DNA of 64,000 bases from Ochromonas danica. Lineage: Eukaryota; Sar; Chrysophyceae; Chromulinales; Chromulinaceae. Both the position numbers and the translations under genes were made by a program. The stretch spans positions 124,001 through 188,000 of the forward strand of contig VKHL01000028.1 in NCBI GenBank assembly GCA_015146655.1, in the 5' to 3' direction. Of the stretch, positions 20,997 through 31,900 are shown piece by piece (the first letter of the stretch is position 1; each line of letters starts with the position of its first letter). The notes under the pieces are model-generated. The model was not told the DNA's origin and searched no databases. It was given only the letters and a program-made list of their open reading frames with translations.

Positions 20997-22819
20997 CTAA
21001 TGCGCAGACATGCCCGCAGCGTTCTTGAAGGTTGCATCAATGACCTCGCTCAATGTTGGGTGGGTGTGAGTCTGTGCAAAATTACATGAAGTAAACAAGA
21101 ATGAAAGGGAAAGAAGAAAAAAATCGCTAACCATGAAAGCCAATTCCTTCACTGTAGTACCAGCAGCCATAGCATTGGCGCACTCCTGAATTAAGTCGGC
21201 AGCATGAAGTCCGATGATGTGTACACCCAAGATTTCTCCCGAATCTTCATTGTAGAGAAGCTTGGCGATTCCTTCTCCCTCATTCTCAGCCAAAGCTTTG
21301 GAATTGGCTTTGAAATAACCAGTGCTTTTGCCAAGCTTGAATCCCTTCTCTTTCGACAAGGCCTGAGCTTGAGCCTCCGAGAGCCCCACCATAGAGATCT
21401 CAGGATGCGTGAAGCACGCAGCGGGAATATGAGCATGATTAACCACATGAACACGATTGCAAATATTCTCAACAGCAGAAATGCCCTGCAAGCAACTAAT
21501 GTTAGTCGAGTCTCTCGCAACATTACAGAATTGACATTATACCTGAGCTGAGGCAGCATGTGCAAGCATCATCTTGCCATTTGCATCCCCAATACAGTAG
21601 AGGTTATCCACTACTGAGCCTCCTTCTTTCTTTGTGAGCACTCTCATCTTTTCATCCACGGTGATAAATCCCCTTTCATTCGTCTCAATACCACGCTGGG
21701 AGAGATCTAAATCACGGGTATTAGGAACTCGACCAGTTGCCACAAGACAAGCATCCACAGAGAGGGTCTCGCGTGGCTCTTTGGTCTTGGCATCAATCAA
21801 CTTCAGGGTAACAGGCTTTTGTCCCAATACACCAGGAATAACTTCGGCGGCGAACACGCCAGTTCTAGAATCAACAGGGCGTGGTTTGATGAGTAATCGG
21901 TCAGCTACACGACGCACATCGCCGTCAATGGCATGCATGATCTGATCAGATGCTTCAATGAAGGTGACCTCAGAGCCCAACGCCTGGCAAATAAAAGTTA
22001 TTATTCTTGAGCACAACCCATAGAAACATGAAAAGAACAAACTTACCGTATAAACGTCAGCGAATTCTAGGCCGATGTATCCCGAACCAATAATAGCCAC
22101 ATACTAAACAATGTCCAACAAATTAGAACTTTTCGATTTCCTGTTCCATAGAAACATACCTGAGGAATATGCTCCAGCTTCAGTGCGCCATCAGAAGTCA
22201 TCACAGTCTTCTCATCAACTTGAACTCCTTTAGGGACAAATGGCACACTGCCAGGAGCAAGAATAATATTCTTTGCGGTGATGATTTCGCCGCTTTCTTT
22301 GCATCGAATCTCATGTGGCTTGTTTGTAAGTTGTCCAACATGATCAATGACTGCCACCCCTTGACCCTTCAGCGACGCCTCCAGATTATTTTTCACACGA
22401 TTGGCCAATTGAGCTGCATGAGCAGCCACGAGGGCACGGTCAAACTGAACATCGCCAACAGAAATGCCAAAGGACTTCAAATGGTGGGCATCCTTCATTT
22501 CGCGAATACGGCCTGAAGCAGCTAAAAGAGCCTTAGAAGGCACGCATCCTCTGTTCACACAAGTGCCACCCACATCTTTCCCGGTGAATATGGCGGTTTT
22601 GAGGTGATTTGCACGAGCATGCAAGGCGGCTGCATGGCCACCCACTCCACAACCAATAATGACCACATCATAATCAAACTGATCGGCCATCATGGACAAA
22701 ACTGAGGAGCTGCAACTGGCTCCAAATTGGGATTTGTACAACCGCATTCGAAACGCGGAGGAAAGAAGAAATAACTGCAGAACAGATAGTAACAAAGAAA
22801 GAGCTTTGGGAGAATACAT
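20997..22819 (-). CDS. Plastid dihydrolipoyl dehydrogenase (E3 of plastid pyruvate dehydrogenase)
   Basis: FAD flavoenzyme that reoxidises lipoamide in the plastid pyruvate dehydrogenase complex. Exons (minus) 22819-22160, 22103-22047, 21983-21543, 21485-21132, 21071-20997; 528 residues. The sequence follows plant plastid [23 protein letters not shown] (FAD), redox site [38 protein letters not shown] (NAD), [31 protein letters not shown] and the C-terminal HPTLSEV with the catalytic His. The N-terminus is bipartite: hydrophobic signal peptide [18 protein letters not shown], then a Ser/Arg-rich stretch. SSAF resembles the ASAF motif of complex plastids. The last intron (60 bp) is stop-free and in frame; its removal restores the family alignment. 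Confidence 0.94.
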
Positions 22820-24480
22820 GATCTTAGGAAGTTGATTGATAAAAGCTTAGAGAAAGACAATTAATACACTGAAATCGGGCTCCTCGTAATGATCTACACA
22901 ATCCTTAGACACGTCGATAATAATATGGGCACTTCTCAATGGAATAGGCAGTAGCTGAGTGATAGAAAGTGAGGAGATGGTTGGAGTTGTTGGATTTCTG
23001 AGGTGTGTGCAGCTGTTGCAGCCGGAGCACCGAGGAGGAGGAGAAAATGATGATGATGATGACGGATGATGGTGCAAGATTGGATGCGTGGCAGAGGAAC
23101 AAACGGACTTCTGGAGAGGAGGAAAGAGGCGAAAGCGGCTTTTTGACACACCACTCCTTTTCCTTTTCAAAAGTCCTTTTTTGTGATTTATAAAGCTAAT
23201 GCTGCACGCTGCAGTTGGTGCAAACATGAAAAAATTCCGACGGTCCCGCAGTATTTTGACCAACAAGGGGGATGAGAAAACCCGAAGTAAATAAATGTAC
23301 AGGAGAAATCGTCTAGGAGACTAACCGAGAGTGCTTGTGTGATGAATTCGCTTGCCTCGTTCCAATGTCGGTGAATCCATCCATCACCAAATGGATAATG
23401 AATAAACGCTTCAAGCAGCACGTGAATATAGGTGAATGTGGGGTTTATTTTGAAATCAGAAACAAGATCGAGGTTTATTTCAACTCAGTCGATTGTTTAT
23501 GTGTTCCACAGGGAAAATCATATTGATGACGAAGCTTGCTCTTTATTGCTGGGAGTCAACAATCACTCTTCATACACTCCAAGTTGAACTGGGGTGAACA
23601 TGGCCAGGAAAAAGTAAGCACTATTGTTGATTTCGATGATGTATACGAACCAAATGCTTCTATCTCTAGTGCAGATCTGACTCTAAACAGACAACAATTC
23701 TCTCTTTGCATGCCTTCTAACCGGCAATGCATAGTTCACAGTATAAGAACTCGGTGACAACTGTTTTGATTAAATCATCAGCTAAATATGTGCTACGGTT
23801 AGTTTACTCCAAGATTGTCGTCACCTTTTGTCAAAATTTCGGAGTTGCTAGGCTTGGCTCGACGAAAAAGCGAATTCCACCAACGATTGACACAAACTGC
23901 ACCACCAACCGAAAGTTGGAATAATTTAAGCAGTCACAACTAATTTCCATAGGAGTTAGCATTACGAAAAATATTCAAGTGTCTGCCCACACCTCCAAAA
24001 AAAGGGTGTTAGTTGATATCCCTGCTTTTGTAATCTTTGATGCCAGCCAGACCTTGGTTGTTTTTAATATCTTGTAACATCTATCTGAACACAAACTTGT
24101 TTTCTCGTGATGTGCACTCCTCCGCAGCAGCAGCGTCCGGTTTGTTTGTTTGATTTCTCCATCCCGAGCGTCTGATTTTGGCTGATTTAAGCGTCAGCCG
24201 AAAGAGAAGACACAAGTGTAGCCGTCAAGACACAAGTGTGGCCGACATTCACTTCAGAAGCAATGTTTCCGAAATGTTCACATAAATATGTTATTGTGAT
24301 TGATAAAACTGATACAATACGAGTCGTGCGTGGTCTCTAAAAGACTTTTCGGTTGTGCTCTTCTTTTGCACCACCACAAAATGCACCACTGCAACAAGCA
24401 ATGAGTCTCTCCTAGTAGATAGTATTACAATGACAGTGCGATATAGATAGTATTACGTGCAAACATAAGTTGGTTTGCAT

Positions 24481-24610
24481 GAAGTTGTGAAGTAATGCTA
24501 GGCAGATCTCTCCTCTCCCCAGTAGAGAAAGAAGAGTCTTCACCAACCGTCGGCCAATGGCAACAAAAGCTGGAAAACCGTATGACCAAAACTGAACATT
24601 GTTATCATGC
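24481..24610 (+). repeat. Dispersed direct repeat, copy 1
   Basis: About 130 bp, related to 24898-25010. Shared blocks include gaagttgtgaag, aggcagatctctc, ctctccccag and agctggaaaaccg followed by tgaccaaaactgaacatt. Copies differ by substitutions and short indels, so the duplication is not recent. Origin unknown. Confidence 0.75.
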
Positions 24611-24897
24611 TAACCTTCTTACCGGTTGGTTGGTGGCGTTTTTTGCTCCTCTCGCAGCTGAACATTAAACACCAGGTTAGTTTACGCCATTATAATTAGG
24701 AATAGCCAGCCAGCGACTTAAATTTTATAAATCTGGTTGGTGTAGAATCTTGGATGGATAATAAAAAGGTAGTTATGTCAATCAAAACAGCGTGGCGGAT
24801 ATTTATTTATTTTATAAGAATCTTTTTCCGGAAATTGTAAGGTTTATGGACACGCACCAAATCACCACCAACACCTGTTTTGCGCACAAACCTTTTG

Positions 24898-25010
24898 AAG
24901 TTGTGAAGAGAAGTTAGGCAGATCTCTCTCCTCTCCCCAGAAGAGAGTCCTCACCTACTGGCATGAAAAGCTGGAAAACCGTTTGACCAAAACTGAACAT
25001 TATTTTATGC
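24898..25010 (+). repeat. Dispersed direct repeat, copy 2
   Basis: Second, shorter copy of the repeat at 24481-24610, in the same orientation and about 290 bp downstream. No terminal inverted repeats or coding content seen. Confidence 0.75.
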
Positions 25011-25102
25011 CACTTTGATATTATATATACAGTGGTAGATGCTATTGTCACTCCCGTGGGTGAGGGTAGTGTGGAATTGGAACTGGCAGTAAAATCCTGA
25101 AA

Positions 25103-25409
25103 CTAACGGATGCCGCCGATTGCTGTGCCCTTGTTAAATTAAAAGCTTGAAAGCGATCTTTGATGGTGAATCCGAACTTTCATGTGAATACTATTGGGGA
25201 GAGAATCTTTGTGGCCTTGAAGACGATTAACGATTATTGATGGTGTGTGTAACTGACGATTGTAAAGTGTTTCAAATGAATGATCGCTGATTAACCTAAC
25301 TTGACCCAGTTTAACCCTTCTTGGGTGAACAAAACCAAATAATGGTATAGATCCATCACTATTTAAATAGTATATCAGCGATACTACTATTCGGTGGTAT
25401 CCCGTTAGT
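25103..25409. mobile_element. MITE-like element A (about 307 bp)
   Basis: Begins ctaacggatgccgccgatt and ends attcggtggtatcccgttag. The reverse complement of the end (ctaacgggataccaccgaat) matches the start imperfectly over about 20 bp, so these look like terminal inverted repeats. No transposase coding. The right-end sequence (ttaaatagtat, atcagcgatac, tattcgg) is shared with the element at 40653-40807. No clear target-site duplication. Confidence 0.55.
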
Positions 25410-25453
25410 ATAGGCACCCCCCGTTCCGGGGACTTGCTCGGTATGGTACAATC

Positions 25454-25611
25454 AGTACTCGATCGACTTCCAGCGCGAGTCCCCCCCCCCAGTAAGTCCC
25501 AAGTTCTCGCCGCAAAGTTCAAAGTGTGAGTTTCAGATCCACACAGAGAAGTACGCTGGGTAGTACGCTGGGGGTCGCGGGACTCGCGGTACTCGAGTCG
25601 AGTCGAGTACT
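25454..25611. repeat. GC-rich imperfect inverted repeat
   Basis: Left arm begins agtactcgatcgacttcc and runs into gcgagtccccc. The right arm (about 25570-25611) ends gactcgcggtactcgagtcg then agtcgagtact, whose reverse complement matches the left arm with small gaps. The spacer is about 75 bp. Much more GC-rich than the flanks, and it sits between two fragments of MITE-like sequence, so it may be a separate insertion. Confidence 0.5.
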
Positions 25612-25629
25612 TCTTCGACTCTAGCGGGG

Positions 25630-25708
25630 TGTGAGTACAAATAGTATAGGTAAGGAAGGGTCGACCCTATGCTATCTATTTAAATATTGTATCAGTGTTT
25701 AAGCCGGA
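25630..25708. mobile_element. MITE-like fragment related to elements A and B
   Basis: Shares tacaaatagtata, a gggt-gaccctat block and attgtatcagtg with the element at 40653-40807, and ends near ccggaacccgtt. It lacks a recognisable left terminus, which may have been displaced by the inverted repeat just upstream. Confidence 0.4.
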
Positions 25709-25920
25709 ACCCGTTTTATGACTGTTAACGAGATTGAACAATGACGAATGAGTGCCAACCGACTAAGTGTGGCATTCAAACCGGCGCAATCTTTTATTTA
25801 TATATTATTATTTATCATGGGGATTTAAAATGTGTTGGTGAGGGTAAAAACGCACTTTTCAAAAAACGAAAATGGCCGTTTCTTGATTGGGGAGTTTTCC
25901 ATTTGGATAAAAAGAAATTA

Positions 25921-28900
25921 ATGTCCACTTCTATCCGAAACAAGGATTGGGTATTGAATGCACTATGGTCAGCTTGTGAATCTTATTCTGTGTCACCTTC
26001 CATAGCCACTTCGTCCAACAAGCGGCATGAGAGTGATGGTTTTGAGCGGAGAGATGAGAAGGTACAAGGAGCTGCAGGTGGATGTATCATGTCCATCCCT
26101 CTCACATCTCTCTTCAAAGATGGATTGCCTTTCAAAACCATGGTGACTGACGAGTTTTCTGGGCGTGTTATGAGGGTTGATTTGAGCAAAGTGCAATCCG
26201 ATCGCCTGTCTGCAGTGAGGGGCCATTTGGGAGATCGAAGCCTTCTGTCTCTCCGCATTCTATTGGATGACTATGCGCGAAGAAATTCTTATGGTGAAGT
26301 GCAGAAAGATGTTGAAGAAGATGAGCGCTTTCTTGCCAAGGTTCGATTACTCTGTATGTTGAGTTGAGTTTCCCTGATTTGATTTGGAATGGCGTTTATG
26401 TAGGTATACTACACTGACGGAGATGTTGAAGATGTGCGAGCCAAGACTCTTAACTTGCTCATGCGCAATAAAGAGTGGCGGTTACAAGTACTGATGATTC
26501 AAGGCTTCATCCCGTCACTCAGCACACATACTGGACTGTTTTCTAGGCAGCCAAGAGTAAGTAATAATGGTGAACCACAGTGTTTTGCTTTATGATTTGT
26601 TTGCCACCGCTGATTGTTCGTTGTATCAGGTGCGTTCTAAGTTAGAAGCAGACCAAACGATAACAGCCGATAAGCTGACTGAGTCGATCGCAAAGTACAT
26701 TGAACGAGCTTATGCGCAGCAGTCCATAGACAACTCTACCAATCTAGATATGGCTGTGCGTCTTCATGTTGAGAATCTGACTTGTACTTTTTGTCTTGAT
26801 CACAAAGATCGTACCATTTTCCTGTATAGCGACTATACCGAGGTGGAGATCCGAAGCAATAACCGACAGTCGTTTGAGGAATCTTTAGCCAAAGAAAAGA
26901 TTGGCAGAGAAGAGGCTGCAGCACAAAGCGTTAGTTCTCAATTGCAGGCGATGTTGATTGAAGCTTACAAACAAGGACTTTCTGTTGAAAGTAGTTTTGA
27001 GCACTTTGATGTTGATAAAAATGGATATGTAGACGTCGATATGTTGATAGATGGCTTGGCGAGGTTAAGTATAGGAGTGACATATCCTGTGGGAGAAAGT
27101 GTTCTGGAGTTGATTGGTGGAGTGGGGGCTTCTTTCATCACTCTAAGGGATTTTCAAGTATATCTCAACAAGATATTGGAAAGAGAGTCTCTTTATTCAA
27201 CTACAAACATTTCTGGTGAAAGAAAGGGCCAAGGCATGGATGAGGTTGGCAAGAGGTCAAACATCTCGCAGCAGGTTTCTTCTCAACAATCTGTGAGAGG
27301 AAGTGGTAATTGCTCCTTGCCTTTCACTATCTCTTCGTACCACGACATCCCCTGTGACGCACGGATATCAGCAAAGTTTCTTCCTCCGCCCAAGGACTGG
27401 AATGGTATCGGAAGAAGCTTTGCTGATATCAGCGCTTCGCAGGGGATGTCGTGGTACAATGAAGATGGCGAAGAAGAGATAGTGAAAGGCAAGGAGCAAT
27501 TACCACTTCCTCTACCGGAAGGTTTATATACTACAGCTAAAGGTAAAAGTGCATCTTCTGGTGTGTTCCTTCCATCTTGGGCACGAAATCGGAGCCACAG
27601 AGCTCTGCATTCTTTACAAACCAGTGCTGACCGAATGTCCAATACCCTAAAACGAAAGCGAGGCGAAGAGTCTCGTAGCCAAAGCCAAAGCGGCAACTAT
27701 GAGGAGATGCACTCCACTTCCAACCAGGGGCGCAATAAATCCACGAAAAAAGGCGTGAAGAGTAGTAGTAAGGGGAAAAGTGACGAAAGAGTGCCTTCAC
27801 CTCTTCGTAACCGTGACTTGACTACTTTGAACCTGCAAACAGTGAGAAGTGGGATGCAAGAAGGAGACATGTTATTAAGCTCCAAGGATGAGCTCTTTCA
27901 TGTGGACCAAGGCGTGGTAATGACTTTTCGTATCCTGGATGGCGCAGAGATTAGTCGTACTTTAACTCGAACAAAAGAAGAGTTAGACAGCCTACGATAT
28001 CACAGCATCTTATCCATTCGAGAGAAGAGTCTCGTTAAATCCGAGCTAGAAGTGGAGACTCCGTCTAAAGTAGGTCAGATTAATCATGAAGCAAAAGAAG
28101 CATGGCCTGAGCAGCCGAGATCTTTCACGTTGGTGGTGATACCAGATCTAACAATGACATTGGATACACTCCAACTTCATTTAGAGGGTATTCTAAGCGC
28201 ATTTCCGTTTGCAAGAATAGTCTTGATTGGTATACTGGGCTTACCGAATACTGTGTGGCCAACCAATTGGGTATTAAATTCGGATCTTCAAGCTCGTACA
28301 GTTGCCCATCTGATCCATAATCTTTACAACTGTGGACGCTTGTTCTTTACTCCCCCTTCTCAGGAAGAAAACACAGGGTTTCCCTTAGATGGTATTGAGG
28401 GTCACCATCTCCTTTTCATGGGGTTCGGCTTTGGCTCTTTTCATTTATCGCGTTTCATTTGTCAGCATTTGGCTTCATTACCGCTCCCACTAGTGCAGAG
28501 TGTTCGATCGATCATATTGACGAATGGTTTTCTACGAATTAATAAGAAGTTGCGACAAATTGTTCGTGACCTTCGTCTTGCTTTGCTGCAGGCCAATCTC
28601 TCCGAAGCTCATGAATTGATCACTTCACTACATTTCCATGATGAATTCTTGGCAACTCATGATCGAAAGGAGTGCTTGAGTCGCTTCTGGAAAACAAGAA
28701 AAAATCTCTCTGTAGCAATGCAGGAAGAGAGTAATGCAGCTGTAAGAAATCTTTCTGGTTTTATGGGTGTTCTGGAGCAACTTCGAGGTTTACTAATTAG
28801 TCCAGACGAATTCGATGGGGCTCAGTTGTTGACATCAACGGATGTCCCTGTGGTGGTCATTCAAAGTACTGAAAATGTGTTTGTTGATCCCAAACAAGCT

Positions 28901-31900
28901 GCCGTCTTTAGTCCTGATCAACTTCCTCCAGAAAGGTTTTTGGTTAATGACCTTGTTGATAGCCTTGAGAGGAATTCTGTTTACATGGCTTGGTTAAAAG
29001 CTGGACACGAAGTTTTACAGGAACGAACCCCTTTTATCTTGGGAGTCATTAGCTCGCTAGCAAAGCTATTAGGCTTGACTTCTGTGAAATCGTCAGAGCA
29101 CAGAGATGTTCGTCAAAGTGGATCTTTAGTCGATGACCCTTTTGATGTCCTATCTGGCGATATTAGTTTCAACGAGGATCAATCAGAATCTGCTGGTGCT
29201 TCTGTCCCAAATTCTGTGGGTGACTGGTCCATGCAAGAAATGGAATTTGGCCAACCTATAGCAGTGGAGGATGCGCAGTCCCTTCCTCCATCTCACGTCG
29301 ACCAGCATGATAACGGAGTTGAAGAGAATAAGGCAAACGGTGAGCCTGCACCACTAGCCTCGTTTGAAGATAACGATATGGAAGTCGATTCTTTGGAGAA
29401 AGCGAGACGAGCACAACAGCAGCTAGAGAGGAAAAAGCGACAACTCAAACTGGCTCGACAACAACAACTTGAGGTCTTCTATGAACGTGAACGATTAGAT
29501 AAGGAGAGAGTTTCTGAGAGCAAGGAGTGCAAATGGATGATGAAAGAAGATCAGCGTTCTAAGGCTGCGGCAGACTATGCGTTGCAATGTGAGATATCGG
29601 AATTAAGCAAAAAACTTGCCAAAGAGAAAATGGCCGAGTTGCAGAAGCTCCGAAACGAAGAACTTGCCAAGAGAGCCGAAGAAGAACGCGCATTCCAACG
29701 AAGCCTTCGCGTCGAGCAACGTCGCAAACAAGCTCGGGAGCTGGTGAAGAGAATTGAACAGGAGGAGTTAACTCTGCAGGGAATGAAAGAAGGAGGATAT
29801 GATCTCCCTTCAAATCCGTTTGATATTAATGGAGTTTTGAGCGCGTCAAATCGCATAATGCGTGATTTAATGGAATGTAGACAGAAATATGTAGAAGCCA
29901 TCACGCGGCAGGAATTGTTGGACGAAAAGCATGATCTATTCCTCAAGCAGATGAACACGTTGGAAAACGATGAGAGACGCTTGAGACGCGCGATTCGCTT
30001 GATAGAGGTGAATCCTGCAGTCGTGGGTAGAGAGCTCAATGCCGAGGTGCAACTTAAAGAACTTCGTGGTTCTTTGCATGCCAAGCAGTCGTCCCTTCTT
30101 GAGATGATCTCTCTATCTAAAGAGCGTGAAAATCAGCTCTATACTGCATATCGCAACGTGCAGTTATTGAAGCTTGCTTCGAAAGAGAGAGATCGTCTGA
30201 TGACAGTCCGCCTCGAGGAACTAAACAAGATGGAGACGAAACTGAATGACAAATTAAAAGAGCAGAAAATGGTCAAAGAAAGCTTGCTTGTTCAACGAGA
30301 TCGACTTCGTGTCGCTTTACTAACTCATCAAAAACGTGTGGATGTTGTGGAAAAGGAAATAAATCGCATTCGCGGGCATAAAGGGAAACTGGTTGATACT
30401 GATGTTTGGGTGGAAGGTGTGATGCAACGTTGTGTCACGAAAGAATTGAAAAATCATCTCAAAGTTGAGTTGGCGAAGGCTGAGAAATTAAAAAAAGATG
30501 CTAGCGGAGAGTTAGAAGGAATTCGTCATAAGATCTTCGAAGTTACTGAACGTATTGCTCAAGCAAAACGAGATGTTGATAAAGTGTCCTCTGTAACCAA
30601 GATCTTATTTAAGAGTTTTCGCAAGTTCAGCGCAACGCCTGTTCTAGAAATAGCCAAGAATTTCAAGAAACTTAAGACCAAAGCAGAGATGTTGGAATTG
30701 CAACGAAGTAAGACCGCGGATATTGAGAAGATATTTTTCGATGCAAATAGTAATTCTCTAGTTGATAAGATTCGCTTGAAAGAATCGGAGATACGGACCA
30801 AAGACGAGCGGCAATTTGTAGGATTGGATTTAATATTGCACCCGGAAGAGTATATCCATCTATCTGCGGTAGAAATAGAGCAAATGCAGTTCGATTCAGA
30901 TTATCACTGCACTCTAGGGAAGTCTGATATTGAACGAATCTTGAAGCTACCCGAGGCTGTCAATCTTGCCCTTCCTTTCTTACACACCCCGGAAGAAATT
31001 AACGCCCATCGTTTGTTAAACAAGTTTTTGCGTAACATGGACGAGGCATTCTTTGTGAACAGAGATTTTATAGCAGGTAGTCAAAATAGTAATGGTGGAT
31101 TAAGCAGTGGAATGGTGAGCACCACAAACGATGGCAAGGTCGGAGCTGGTGGCTTATCTACAAGCAAATCACTTGAAGGAGTGGACGGGACAGCTCTCTC
31201 AGCGCAAACAATGGAAGAAGCCGAGATTGCACATGATGTTCTGGTTCGAGAAGGATTAAGAGATCGCCTACGAGCGACCTTTGAAGACGAAGTCTTGACA
31301 GAAGATGATAAGAAATGGATTGAAATGGACAAAGTACTTGCCCCACACGTTTATGGCTTAGATGATGGCGAGAACTTGATCGCTAAGCAAGATCATGTTT
31401 TGGATGCTATTAAGCAGGAGAGCATTGTGGCAATGACAAGTTCCTCCATAAAGCCGGCGAAGCTGAAGGGAAAGGGAAATAAAGAACATGATTTCAGCGC
31501 GTTTAGATTGGATGGAAGTCATGAAGGTGATGTGTATGAGCCATTGAGGCGACTATTTCAGCTTCGAGGCCAAGACCTCTTATTTGATCAGTATAAATGC
31601 CGGTTTAGTCGTCAAGATCTTTTGCGGATTCATAGCTCCAGGACAAGTGAGTTGAAGGATGCTTTTGAACTGGAAGCCAAGGCGTTACTCGAAAAGTATT
31701 TTGTCAGCGATGAAGAATCCATCATGGGACATGCTCGTTTGGTCACTCTCATGAAAGTTAATGCAGATATTAACAACGTTATCCAATCGGCTGATAAGCG
31801 AGCCGAAGAAGATATAAAGGCCAACAAACTTGATTTTGATCGAGTGTCAACTCAAATGGCTGTGCAGTCAGCAACAGGCGACATTGCAATGACTGAACGT

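Larger units (their letters stand above)
22820..25740. other. Repeat-bearing gene-poor region
   Basis: About 2.9 kb between LPD and the giant gene, with no convincing coding sequence on either strand. Open frames here are short and low-complexity. The stretch holds a GAT microsatellite (near 23047), a 20-bp tandem duplication around 24208-24250 (aagacacaagtgt), a diverged direct repeat pair, and a cluster of MITE-like and palindromic sequences, listed separately. It is the least gene-dense part of the window. Confidence 0.6.

Noticed and set aside
22847-23266. 139-codon minus-strand frame upstream of LPD
   Set aside because: Low-complexity Ser/Pro/His-rich translation with no domain pattern; overlaps a GAT repeat.
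24208-24250. Short tandem repeat considered as CRISPR-like or satellite array
   Set aside because: Only two copies of about 20 bp with no spacers; the host is a eukaryote.
25741-25920. Longer N-terminus for the giant protein from the ATG at 25741
   Set aside because: The stretch is AT-rich, gives an improbable IYLYIIIYHG-type peptide and lies next to the MITE fragment; kept only as an alternative start.
27283-27696. 137-codon minus-strand frame inside the giant gene
   Set aside because: It mirrors the plus-strand protein only because of the inverted repeat. The plus frame continues for thousands of codons on both sides.
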